Positions 1-5,928 of a stretch of 7,335 bases of DNA are shown here, one piece after another. How positions within the stretch are numbered: position 1 is the first letter of the stretch; each line of letters starts with the position of its first letter. Source of the DNA: JBOHHM01 sp050725495. GTDB taxonomy: Bacteria; Pseudomonadota; Gammaproteobacteria; Burkholderiales; Burkholderiaceae_C. A program made the position numbers and the translations under genes. The notes beneath the pieces were generated by a model. The model was not told the DNA's origin. It worked only from the letters and a program-made list of their open reading frames with translations, and did not search any database. The stretch is from contig JBOHHM010000163.1 in the NCBI GenBank assembly GCA_050725495.1, positions 1 to 7,335 of the forward strand. The letters run 5' to 3'.

Positions 1-695
1 TTCACCACCGTGGCATTGCGCGGCAACCAGCCGTTCACCGGGTAGAAGAACTTGGTCTGCTCGTACAGCTTGTTCTCGATGCCGCTGGCGCTCGAGGTCA
101 GGAAGTTCTCCACCGTGCCGGTGGCCAGGGCCTGGCCCAGCTCGGCCAGCTGGATCGTGGTCGGCTGGGCCTTGAGCAGCTGGGCGATGCGCGCGGTGGC
201 GGGGTTGTAGGCGCGCATCTTGGTGCCCTTCAAATCATCGGGGCTGTTGATCGCCTTCACCGAGTAGAGCGACTGCCCGGGCCAGGGCACCGAGAACAGC
301 AGCTTCATGCCCTGCGCCGCCAGCAGCTTTTCCAGGCTGGGCCGGGCCGCTTGGTAGAGCCGGCGCGCATCCCCATAGCCCGTGGCGAGGAACGGAATCG
401 AGTCCACACCGAACAGGGCATTCTCGTTGGCCGCGCCCGACAGGATGAACTCGCCGGCCTGGGTTTGCCCGGTCTGCACCGCGCGCTTGATCTCGTTGGC
501 CTTGTAAAGCGAGCCGTTGGGGTGCAAGGTGATCTTGAGCTTGCCGGCCGTGGCCTTGTCCACCTCATTGGCAAACTGCTGGACGTTCTCGGTCTGGAAA
601 CTGTTGACGCCGTAGCCTGTGGGCAGGTCCCATTTGACCTGAGCGTTGGCCCACGACACCGCCAGTGCGGCCAGGGCAACGAAGAGCTTTTTCAT
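1..695 (-). CDS. dctP: TRAP transporter substrate-binding protein DctP (first paralog), C-terminus cut by window edge
   Basis: Periplasmic receptor of a tripartite ATP-independent periplasmic (TRAP) transporter; it captures a carboxylate and hands it to the DctQM membrane complex. 231 complete codons are visible; the last roughly 90 residues of a typical 320-residue DctP lie outside the window. The ATG at 695 has an AAGGAG six bases upstream (702-707). Residues 1-18 form a signal peptide (MKK, hydrophobic core, then ANAQ), and the mature protein begins near VKWDLP. The conserved TRAP ligand arginine is expected at R161 in LKGTKMRAYNP, followed by the AELGQALATGTVE segment. About half of the positions match the DctP at 2704-3669 by eye, including KWDLP, TEN, EIKRAVQ, VPWP and PATAR. 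It lies 41 bases downstream of the hydro-lyase, probably in one operon. No DctQM partner for it is visible, so it may share the one at 3748-5545 or have its own beyond the edge. Confidence 0.93.
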   Translation of the reverse strand, partial: MKKLFVALAALAVSWANAQVKWDLPTGYGVNSFQTENVQQFANEVDKATAGKLKITLHPNGSLYKANEIKRAVQTGQTQAGEFILSGAANENALFGVDSIPFLATGYGDARRLYQAARPSLEKLLAAQGMKLLFSVPWPGQSLYSVKAINSPDDLKGTKMRAYNPATARIAQLLKAQPTTIQLAELGQALATGTVENFLTSSASGIENKLYEQTKFFYPVNGWLPRNATVV

Positions 696-701
696 GAACG
701 A

Positions 702-707
702 CTCCTT
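702..707 (-). promoter_or_regulatory. Ribosome binding site of first dctP
   Basis: AAGGAG on the minus strand, six bases before the ATG at 695. It fixes the start of the truncated dctP and shows that the gene is translated independently of the hydro-lyase that ends 41 bases upstream. Confidence 0.75.
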
Positions 708-736
708 GAGAGGATGAGGCAGGTAAAAAAAGGCCG

Positions 737-1561
737 TCAAAGACTGGCCAGCTGGTTGTTTTTGAGATCGGTGATCAGCATCGCGCCCGGCGCATGGGTG
801 ATGCAGAACTCGGGGCGCGCCTGCGCGATGGCCGCCTGCGGGGTGACGCCGCAAGCCCAGAACACCGGCAGCTCGTCGGGCATCACGGCCACCGCGTCGC
901 CATAGTCGGGGCGAGCGAGATCCTTGATGCCGATCAGCGAGGGATCGCCGATATGGACCGGCGCCCCATGCACATTGGGAAAGCGCGAAGTGACCTGAAT
1001 CGCCCGGATCACCGCCGCCGCACGCAGGGGCCGCATCGACACCACCATGGGGCCACTGAACATACCTGCCGCCTCGGTCGCCATATTGGTGCGGTACATG
1101 GCGACATTCTTGCCTTCGTCGATATGGCGCAGCGACAGGCCGGCCTCCAGCAGGGCCTGCTCGAAGGAAAAGGAACAGCCGAGCACGAAGGTCACGAGGT
1201 CATTGCGCCACAGCGAGCTGATCTCGGTCGGCTCGTCGGCCAGTTCGCCATGGCGCCAGACCCGGTAGCGCGGCACATCGGTGCGGATGTCGATGTCGGC
1301 GCCCAGCGTGGGCAGCCTGGGATCGCCGGGCTCGGAAACAGCCAGCACCGGGCACGGCTTGGGGTTGCGCTGGCAGTAGCGCAGGAAATCGTTGGCCTGG
1401 GCCTCGGGCAGGATCACGACGTTGCCCTGCACATGGTCATGGGCCAGGCCGCTGGTGTGCGATGCCCACAGGCCCTGGCGGATCAAGCGGCGCACATGGG
1501 CGGCATTCTGGATACCGTCACGGCCGAAAACTGAAAGCGCCAACTCAGAAACTGAACCCAC
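737..1561 (-). CDS. DUF1445 / D-glutamate cyclase family putative hydro-lyase
   Basis: 274 residues, the usual length for the YcsI-like putative hydro-lyase family (DUF1445, Pfam D-glu_cyclase), which includes the domain of the mitochondrial D-glutamate cyclase that makes 5-oxo-D-proline from D-glutamate. Family blocks in order: TSGLA (36-40), DFLRYCQRNPKPCP (58-71), SEPGDPRLPTLGADIDIRTD (76-95), the cysteine block FVLGCSFSFEQALLEAG (125-141), MYRTN (155-159), VVSMRPL (173-179), TSRFPNVHGAPVHIGDP (191-207), FWACGVTPQ (234-242) and ITHAPGAMLITDL (254-266). Translation starts on GTG, chosen because a GAGGAG lies five bases upstream and nothing better exists. No signal peptide or membrane segment, so it is cytoplasmic. 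It sits between a LysR regulator and a DctP gene, which suggests it acts on the imported compound. Near residues 41-46 it reads HDHVQG where I remember PGYVQA as the norm. Family membership is secure; the reaction is inferred. Confidence 0.92.
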   Translation of the reverse strand: MGSVSELALSVFGRDGIQNAAHVRRLIRQGLWASHTSGLAHDHVQGNVVILPEAQANDFLRYCQRNPKPCPVLAVSEPGDPRLPTLGADIDIRTDVPRYRVWRHGELADEPTEISSLWRNDLVTFVLGCSFSFEQALLEAGLSLRHIDEGKNVAMYRTNMATEAAGMFSGPMVVSMRPLRAAAVIRAIQVTSRFPNVHGAPVHIGDPSLIGIKDLARPDYGDAVAVMPDELPVFWACGVTPQAAIAQARPEFCITHAPGAMLITDLKNNQLASL

Positions 1562-1566
1562 CGCAA

Positions 1567-1572
1567 CTCCTC
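1567..1572 (-). promoter_or_regulatory. Ribosome binding site that decides the GTG start of the hydro-lyase
   Basis: GAGGAG on the minus strand, five bases before the GTG whose first base is 1561. No ATG in the right frame precedes the first conserved block, so this site supports GTG as the true start. Confidence 0.7.
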
Positions 1573-1583
1573 AACCAAGATGT

Positions 1584-1608
1584 CAATTCCATGACGATGG
1601 GGGAATTG
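1584..1608. promoter_or_regulatory. Inverted repeat in the lysR-hydrolyase gap, candidate operator
   Basis: A perfect 7-base inverted repeat, CAATTCC (1584-1590) and GGAATTG (1602-1608), separated by 11 bases. It lies in the 88-base gap between the end of the LysR gene and the start of the hydro-lyase, about 23 bases upstream of that GTG. Arm length and spacing suit a dimeric regulator; the neighbouring LysR protein is the obvious candidate. No convincing -35/-10 pair was found beside it, so operator function is inferred. Confidence 0.35.
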
Positions 1609-1613
1609 TGGTG

Positions 1614-1626
1614 GGCCCTCCGGGCC
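1614..1626. repeat. Short GC-rich hairpin GGCCC-TCC-GGGCC
   Basis: GGCCC at 1614-1618 and GGGCC at 1622-1626 with a 3-base loop, 23 bases past the LysR stop codon on the minus strand. It could act as a weak transcript end or pause for lysR, but no U-tract follows it, so it is not called a terminator. Confidence 0.3.
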
Positions 1627-1649
1627 TCGGCAAATTCAAAATATTTGGC

Positions 1650-2588
1650 TTACGTCATCGATTTTTTTGATGACTTTGCAGACGCAGACGGTGCACCAGA
1701 TTTCGATGCGGCAGCGGAATCAATGAAGGCAAAGGCCGACTTCACCACAGTCTCCACCGCCAGCGAGGACGGGTCGGCGCGGTAACTCGCGTGGATCGGC
1801 AGCGGCTGGAGCCGCACATCGCTGGCCAGTATCTTCAGGTTCGGAAATGCCGCGAGCCGGGCGACGGCGCTGCGCGGCAGCGTGGCCACGCCGAAGCCGC
1901 CCTGCACCAGCTGCACCATGGCCGAGATCGACGAAATGGTATGCACCCGTTTGGGCTCCAGCTTCGCGCTGCGCAACTGGTCGACCAGCGCCACATGCGG
2001 CTGCGAGCCGCGCTGGAAGGTCAGCAAATCCACCTCGGACAGATCCGCCAGGCTGTAGCGCCGCTTCTTGTGGAGCTGTGGATTGCCGACAAACACCATC
2101 TCCATCGGCGGCAAGGCGCGGCTGCGCACTCCCTCGGCGGCGGCCGGCAGCACCGCAAACGCCAGGTCCAGCGTGCCGCGCTGGACTTGTTCCACCAGGA
2201 TGGGCGTGGTTTCCACCGTGAGTTCAAGCTCCAGCGCGGGATGGTCGGCCCGCAGCTTTTCAATCCAGGGAATCAGCCAGGAGTGCAGCACCGACTCGAT
2301 CGCGCCAATGCGCATCGACACGGCCAGCGGCGCGCCCGAGCCCATCTCGGCCTTGACCTCGCGCTGCAGCTCCAGCAGTTTCTGGGCGTAGGTCAGAAAG
2401 CGTGCGCCCGCGATGGTCAGGCGGAACTGCTTGTCGCGCCGATCGAGCAGCAGCACACCGAGCTCCTCCTCGAGCGCGGCGATGCGGCTGGACATGGCGG
2501 ACTGCGTCAGAAACAGCTTCTCGGCCGCGCGGGTCACGCTCTTGAGAGACGCCACCCAGTAGAACGCTTCGACGAATCGCAAATTCAT
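1650..2588 (-). CDS. LysR-type transcriptional regulator
   Basis: 312 residues with standard LysR architecture. An N-terminal winged helix-turn-helix spans about residues 1-60, with the recognition region SVTRAAEKLFLTQSAMSSRI (17-36) followed by ALEEELGVLLLDRR. A coiled linker helix runs about 64-82. The effector-binding domain covers about 90-295 and contains the typical QGGFGVATLP (229-238). The C-terminus is an odd Ser/Ala/Lys-rich tail (292-312) beyond the normal end of the fold, in a more AT-rich stretch. The ATG at 2588 is the usual family start but lacks a strong Shine-Dalgarno, with only GGGG seven bases upstream inside an inverted repeat. It is divergent from dctP at 2704 with a 115-base shared gap and lies upstream of the hydro-lyase on the same strand. 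It therefore likely controls the TRAP operon, the hydro-lyase arm, or both, in response to the transported compound or a product of it. Confidence 0.95.
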   Translation of the reverse strand: MNLRFVEAFYWVASLKSVTRAAEKLFLTQSAMSSRIAALEEELGVLLLDRRDKQFRLTIAGARFLTYAQKLLELQREVKAEMGSGAPLAVSMRIGAIESVLHSWLIPWIEKLRADHPALELELTVETTPILVEQVQRGTLDLAFAVLPAAAEGVRSRALPPMEMVFVGNPQLHKKRRYSLADLSEVDLLTFQRGSQPHVALVDQLRSAKLEPKRVHTISSISAMVQLVQGGFGVATLPRSAVARLAAFPNLKILASDVRLQPLPIHASYRADPSSLAVETVVKSAFAFIDSAAASKSGAPSASAKSSKKSMT

Positions 2589-2591
2589 GCC

Positions 2592-2608
2592 AACGCCCCG
2601 CAGGCGTT
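2592..2608. promoter_or_regulatory. Inverted repeat covering the LysR leader
   Basis: AACGCC (2592-2597) and GGCGTT (2603-2608) form a perfect 6-base inverted repeat with a 5-base spacer, ending three bases before the LysR start codon. As DNA it could be an autoregulatory binding site. As RNA the hairpin would enclose the only GGGG that could serve as the lysR ribosome binding site. Both roles are inferred. Confidence 0.35.
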
Positions 2609-2647
2609 CAACACAAAACCCGGGGGAAACACCGGATCAGCTGGCCC

Positions 2648-2681
2648 GCAAATTGCATTTATGCTTATCAGTCTGTTCATT
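2648..2681 (+). promoter_or_regulatory. Weak promoter/operator candidate for the dctP-dctQM operon
   Basis: The AT-rich part of the divergent gap. The odd palindrome GCAA-A-TTGC (2648-2656) overlaps the dyad GCAT-TT-ATGC (2655-2664). TTGCAT (2653-2658) could serve as a -35 element, with TTCATT (2676-2681) 17 bases later as a poor -10. A weak -10 would suit an activator-dependent LysR promoter. Placement is by eye and uncertain. Confidence 0.25.
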
Positions 2682-2703
2682 TCATCATTGTCCCGGAGAG
2701 ACC

Positions 2704-3669
2704 ATGAAACTCAAACTCGGATGGATCGCAGCCGCGCTGACCCTGAGCGCCTCTGCCTTGGCCCAGACCAAATGGGATCTGCCCGCGGCCTACCCGGCCA
2801 ACAACTTCCACACCGAGAACCTGGTGCAGTTTGCCAGCGACGTGGACAAGGCCACCGGCGGCAAACTCAAGATCACGGTGCACGCCAATGCCTCGCTGTT
2901 CAAGGCCCCCGAAATCAAGCGTGCCGTGCAGGGCGGGCAGGCCCAGATCGGTGAGATCCTGATGGCCAACTACCAGAACGAATGGCAGATCTGGGGTGTG
3001 GACGGAGTGCCGTTCCTGGCCGACAGCTATGAGGGGTCGATGAAGCTGTACAAGGCCAGCAAGCCGACCGTGGAGAAGAAGCTCGCCGAGCAGGGCATGA
3101 TGCTGCTCTACACCGTGCCCTGGCCGCCGCAAGGCATTTACGCCAAGAAGCCGCTCGCTTCGGCCGCCGACCTCAAGGGCGTCAAATGGCGCGCCTACAG
3201 CCCGGCCACCGCCCGCGTGGCCGAGCTGGTGGGCGCCCAACCGGTGACGGTGCAGGCGGCGGAATTGAGCCAGGCCATGGCCACCGGCGTGATCGAAAGC
3301 TACATGAGCTCGGGCTCCACCGGCTACGACTCCAAGACCTATGAACACCTGAAGTACTGGTACGACACCCAGGCCTGGCTGCCCAAGAACGCGGTGCTGG
3401 TGAACAAGGCAGCGTTCGACGCCCTGGACAAGCCGACCCAGGCCGCCCTGCTCAAGGCCGGCGCCGAGGCCGAGAAACGCGGCTGGGAAACCAGCGTGAA
3501 GAAAAACACCGAGTACATCGAGCTGCTGAAGAAAAACGGCATGACGGTGGCCCCACCCTCAGCCCAGCTCAAGGCCGACATGAAAAAGGTGGGCGACACC
3601 ATGCTCAAGGAATGGCTTGACAAGGCCGGCCCCGAAGGCAAGGCCGTGGTCGATGCCTACATGAAGTAA
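2704..3669 (+). CDS. dctP: TRAP transporter substrate-binding protein DctP (second paralog)
   Basis: 321-residue periplasmic solute receptor, full family length. I chose the ATG at 2704, not an in-frame codon 117 bases upstream, because GGAGAG lies just before it and the signal peptide begins there: MKLK, a hydrophobic core, then ASALAQ ending near residue 21. The mature domain runs from KWDLP (23-27). Characteristic parts are EIKRAVQGGQAQIGE (70-84), GVPFL (101-105), VPWPP (138-142), the TRAP signature region DLKGVKWRAYSPATAR (156-171) with the probable carboxylate-binding R163, AELSQAMATGVIES (186-199) and WLPKNAVLVN (225-234). It is followed by a strong terminator and then dctQ and dctM, so it is the receptor of this transporter. 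The ligand cannot be read from the sequence. By family memory the closest characterised relatives may be the Bordetella pyroglutamate-binding DctP proteins, which is an inference. Confidence 0.96.
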   Translation: MKLKLGWIAAALTLSASALAQTKWDLPAAYPANNFHTENLVQFASDVDKATGGKLKITVHANASLFKAPEIKRAVQGGQAQIGEILMANYQNEWQIWGVDGVPFLADSYEGSMKLYKASKPTVEKKLAEQGMMLLYTVPWPPQGIYAKKPLASAADLKGVKWRAYSPATARVAELVGAQPVTVQAAELSQAMATGVIESYMSSGSTGYDSKTYEHLKYWYDTQAWLPKNAVLVNKAAFDALDKPTQAALLKAGAEAEKRGWETSVKKNTEYIELLKKNGMTVAPPSAQLKADMKKVGDTMLKEWLDKAGPEGKAVVDAYMK

Positions 3670-3685
3670 ACCGGGTCCTGACCCA

Positions 3686-3726
3686 CCCCGCGTGCGCCCC
3701 CTTTCCGTCGCGCAGCGGGGTTTTTT
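3686..3726 (+). terminator. Intrinsic terminator between dctP and dctQ
   Basis: The stem CCCCGC(G)TGCGC (3686-3697) pairs with GCGCAGCGGGG (3710-3720): 11 base pairs, one bulged G at 3692, a 12-base loop, then TTTTTT at 3721-3726. It begins 17 bases after the dctP stop and ends 21 bases before the dctQ start. Partial termination here would leave the binding protein message more abundant than that of the membrane subunits. I saw no clear promoter between it and dctQ, so dctQM expression should depend on read-through. Confidence 0.85.
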
Positions 3727-3747
3727 ATTGTTCCAGCACGAACCCCC

Positions 3748-4257
3748 ATGAGAAAAATTCTGGATCACTTGTACGATGGCGCGGCCTGGCTCGCGGCGCT
3801 GGCCATGATCGGCGTCCTGGTCATGGTGCTGCTGTCCATTGTGGGGCGGCAGCTGAACTTCCACCTGCCCGGCACCGATGCCTACGCCGGCTACAGCATG
3901 GCGGCCGCGGGCTTTCTGGCACTGGCCCACACGCTCAAGCGCAACGAACATATCCGCGTCACGCTGCTCGTCAGCCGACTCAGCGGCCACGCCAAACGCG
4001 CGCTCGAACTCTGGGCGCTCTCGGCCGCCGTGGTGCTGGCCGGGCTGTTCGCGTTTTACGCGGTGCGGCTGGCCTGGCAATCGCGCCTGCTCAATGACGT
4101 GTCCACCAGCAGCGATGCCACGCCGCTGTGGATTCCGCAGATCGCGATGGCGCTGGGCACGGTCGTCCTGCTCATTGCCTTCGTGGACGAATGGATGATG
4201 GAGTGGCGCGGCCGGCGCCGTGTCGGCGAACCGGAGGAGGCCTTGCACCATGAATGA
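3748..4257 (+). CDS. dctQ: TRAP transporter small permease DctQ
   Basis: 169-residue inner-membrane protein with four predicted transmembrane segments (about 12-33, 46-64, 88-109, 127-146), as expected of DctQ, the small subunit that pairs with DctM. Typical features are SIVGRQLNFHLPGTDAYAGYSM (30-51, with the GR and the acidic residue before helix 2), LALAHTLKRNEHIRVTLL (57-74) and the late NDVSTSSDATPLWIPQ stretch (116-131) before helix 4. The tail is charged and His/Glu-rich. The ATG at 3748 follows the internal terminator and has no recognisable Shine-Dalgarno; the preceding bases are GAACCCCC. The gene ends overlapping dctM by eight bases. Poor initiation plus the upstream terminator should both keep its level low. 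Confidence 0.94.
   Translation: MRKILDHLYDGAAWLAALAMIGVLVMVLLSIVGRQLNFHLPGTDAYAGYSMAAAGFLALAHTLKRNEHIRVTLLVSRLSGHAKRALELWALSAAVVLAGLFAFYAVRLAWQSRLLNDVSTSSDATPLWIPQIAMALGTVVLLIAFVDEWMMEWRGRRRVGEPEEALHHE
4233..4240 (+). promoter_or_regulatory. Strong ribosome binding site of dctM, inside dctQ
   Basis: GGAGGAGG within the last codons of dctQ, nine bases before the ATG at 4250. It selects that ATG over an in-frame start ten codons earlier. Confidence 0.75.
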
Positions 4258-5545
4258 GATCGCCGTCACCACCCTGCTGATCATTGCCTTGTTTGCCCTG
4301 CTGGGCAGCGGCGTGTGGATCGGCCTCACGCTCGCGGGCGTCGCCTGGATCGGCATGCAGCTGTTTTCCGCGCGCCCCGCCGGCGACGCGATGGCCGTCA
4401 CGATCTGGGGCGCCTCGTCGAGCTGGACGCTGACCGCCCTGCCCCTGTTTGTGTGGATGGGCGAAATCCTGTTTCGCACCAAGCTCAGCGAAAGCATGTT
4501 CCGCGGGCTCGCCCCCTGGGTGAGCCGCCTGCCGGGCCGCCTGCTGCACACCAATGTGATCGGCTGCACCATCTTCGCCGCGGTCTCGGGCTCGTCGGCC
4601 GCGACCTGCGCGACCATCGGCAAGATGACCCTGCCGGAGCTCAAGAAGCGCGGCTACCCCGAAGACATCACCATTGGTTCGCTGGCCGGCGCCGGCACCC
4701 TGGGCCTGCTGATTCCACCCTCGATCATCATGATCGTGTTCGGCGTGACGGCCGATGTCTCGATCGCCAAGCTCTTCATCGCCGGCGTGTTTCCCGGCAT
4801 CCTGCTGGCCTCGCTGTTCTCGGGCTATCTGGCGATCTGGGCGCTGCTGAACAAGGACCAGGTCCCCGCACCGACCGAGGTCCTCACGTTCACGCAAAAA
4901 CTACACGAGTCGCGCCACCTGATCCCGGTGGTGCTGCTGATCGGCGCCGTGCTGGGCTCGATCTACAGCGGCATCGCCACCGCCACCGAAGCCGCCGCCG
5001 TGGGCGTGGTGGGCGCGCTGGTGCTGTCGGGCCTGCAGGGCTCGCTCAACTGGCACACCTTCCGCGACTCCTTGCTGGGCGCCACGCGGCTGTACTGCAT
5101 GATTGCGCTGATCCTGGCCGGCGCCTCGTTCCTCACGCTCAGCATGGGCTACATCGGCCTGCCGCGCCAGCTGGCGGAGTTCGTCACCTCGCTGGGCCTG
5201 AGCCCCTTTCTGCTGATCATCGTGCTGGCCCTGTTCTACGTCGTGCTCGGCTGCTTCCTGGACGGCATTTCGATGGTGGTGCTGACCATGGGCGTGATCC
5301 TGCCCACGGTGCAGGCCGCGCACATCGACCTGCTGTGGTTCGGCATCTTCATCGTGATCGTGGTCGAAATGGCGCAGATCACTCCGCCGGTGGGCTTCAA
5401 CCTGTTTGTGCTGCAAGGCATGACCGGCAAGCAGATCACCTACATCGCCCGCGTGACCCTGCCCTTCTTCTTCCTGATGTGCGCCATGGTGCTGCTCCTG
5501 TGGTTTTTCCCGCAGATCGCCACCTGGCTGCCGGGAAAGATGTGA
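4250..5545 (+). CDS. dctM: TRAP transporter large permease DctM
   Basis: 431 residues, the standard length for DctM, the large inner-membrane subunit that carries out ion-driven uptake of the solute delivered by DctP. It is hydrophobic throughout, with about 12 membrane segments or re-entrant loops. Family motifs are SGSSAATCATIGKMTLPELK (113-132), AGAGTLGLLIPPSIIMIVFG (146-165), the transport-domain motif GIATATEAAAVG (241-252), GCFLDGISMVVLT (334-346) and EMAQITPPVGFNLFVLQG (373-390). The start is set by the strong site at 4233-4240. It overlaps dctQ by eight bases and its stop codon overlaps the crcB start by four, so all three are translationally linked. Pairing with the DctP at 2704 is clear from position; it may also serve the second DctP at the window start. 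Confidence 0.96.
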   Translation: MNEIAVTTLLIIALFALLGSGVWIGLTLAGVAWIGMQLFSARPAGDAMAVTIWGASSSWTLTALPLFVWMGEILFRTKLSESMFRGLAPWVSRLPGRLLHTNVIGCTIFAAVSGSSAATCATIGKMTLPELKKRGYPEDITIGSLAGAGTLGLLIPPSIIMIVFGVTADVSIAKLFIAGVFPGILLASLFSGYLAIWALLNKDQVPAPTEVLTFTQKLHESRHLIPVVLLIGAVLGSIYSGIATATEAAAVGVVGALVLSGLQGSLNWHTFRDSLLGATRLYCMIALILAGASFLTLSMGYIGLPRQLAEFVTSLGLSPFLLIIVLALFYVVLGCFLDGISMVVLTMGVILPTVQAAHIDLLWFGIFIVIVVEMAQITPPVGFNLFVLQGMTGKQITYIARVTLPFFFLMCAMVLLLWFFPQIATWLPGKM

Positions 5546-5928
5546 TTTCGGTCTTGGCCATCTGCGCGGGCGCCTGCTTCGGAGCCCTGGCGCGCTGGGC
5601 CCTGGGCCTGTGGCTCAACGCCGGCGGCCTGCTGCCCTGGGGCACGCTGGCCGCCAACCTGATCGGTGGCTACCTGGTCGGCGTGTGCGTCGCGGTGTTC
5701 AACGCCCTGCCCCAGCTCGACCCGGCCTGGCGGCTGGCCATCATCACAGGATTCCTGGGCGCACTGACCACGTTTTCCAGCTTCTCGGCCGAAGTGGTCG
5801 GCATGCTGCAGCAGCAGCGCTATGCCCTGGCCCTGGGCACGGCCTTGCTGCACTTGTTCGGCTCGCTGCTGCTGACGGTGGCGGGCATCAGATGTGCTCT
5901 GTTTTTTATCGCAACTCGTGTCGGGTAG
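5542..5928 (+). CDS. crcB: CrcB/Fluc fluoride ion channel
   Basis: 128-residue inner-membrane protein of the CrcB (Fluc) family, which exports fluoride as a dual-topology dimer. Four hydrophobic segments are visible. Family marks are the N-terminal GACFGALARW (10-19), the pore asparagine region PWGTLAANLIGGYLVG (32-47, N39), and the signature TGFLGALTTFSSFSAEVV (69-86), which holds the central threonines and the two phenylalanines (F78, F81) expected to line the fluoride path. The start is GTG, overlapping the end of dctM in ATGTGA, with GGGAAAG just upstream; no in-frame ATG fits. The family blocks begin right after this GTG. Coupling to a TRAP operon is unexpected for a fluoride channel, and I see no fluoride riboswitch, which often precedes crcB in other bacteria. 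The last dozen residues (CALFFIATRVG) are less family-like and lie in a lower-GC stretch. Confidence 0.93.
   Translation: MISVLAICAGACFGALARWALGLWLNAGGLLPWGTLAANLIGGYLVGVCVAVFNALPQLDPAWRLAIITGFLGALTTFSSFSAEVVGMLQQQRYALALGTALLHLFGSLLLTVAGIRCALFFIATRVG

Noticed and set aside
1581..1586. TTGACA on the minus strand, considered as a -35 element of the hydro-lyase.
   Set aside because: A -10 at normal spacing would fall on or after the start codon, and no suitable hexamer is there.
1654..1674. GTCATC-N9-GATGAC dyad with a T7 run at the end of lysR, considered as a terminator or frameshift site.
   Set aside because: The run of seven lies in the loop rather than after the stem, the stem is only six pairs, and it lies inside the lysR coding sequence. 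No better reading frame results from slippage.
2587..2703. Possible 39-residue N-terminal extension of the second DctP.
   Set aside because: It crosses the divergent control region and would bury the signal peptide inside the protein. The ATG at 2704 has its own ribosome binding site and begins a normal signal peptide.
1791..2954. A 387-codon plus-strand frame opposite lysR and running into dctP.
   Set aside because: Antisense to a clear LysR gene and in the wrong frame for dctP; the product has no family features.
3559..4897. Long minus-strand open frames opposite dctP, dctQ and dctM.
   Set aside because: They are antisense to well-supported TRAP genes, have low-complexity Arg/Gly/Gln/His-rich products and no recognisable domain.
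5895..5910. T-run near the end of crcB, considered as an intrinsic terminator.
   Set aside because: No GC-rich stem precedes it and it lies within the coding sequence.
4315..5928. A long uninterrupted plus-strand frame of 537 codons across dctM and crcB.
   Set aside because: Only the last 128 codons are a real gene (crcB from the GTG at 5542). The earlier part is Arg/His/Pro-rich translation of dctM in the wrong frame, a common artefact of high GC content.
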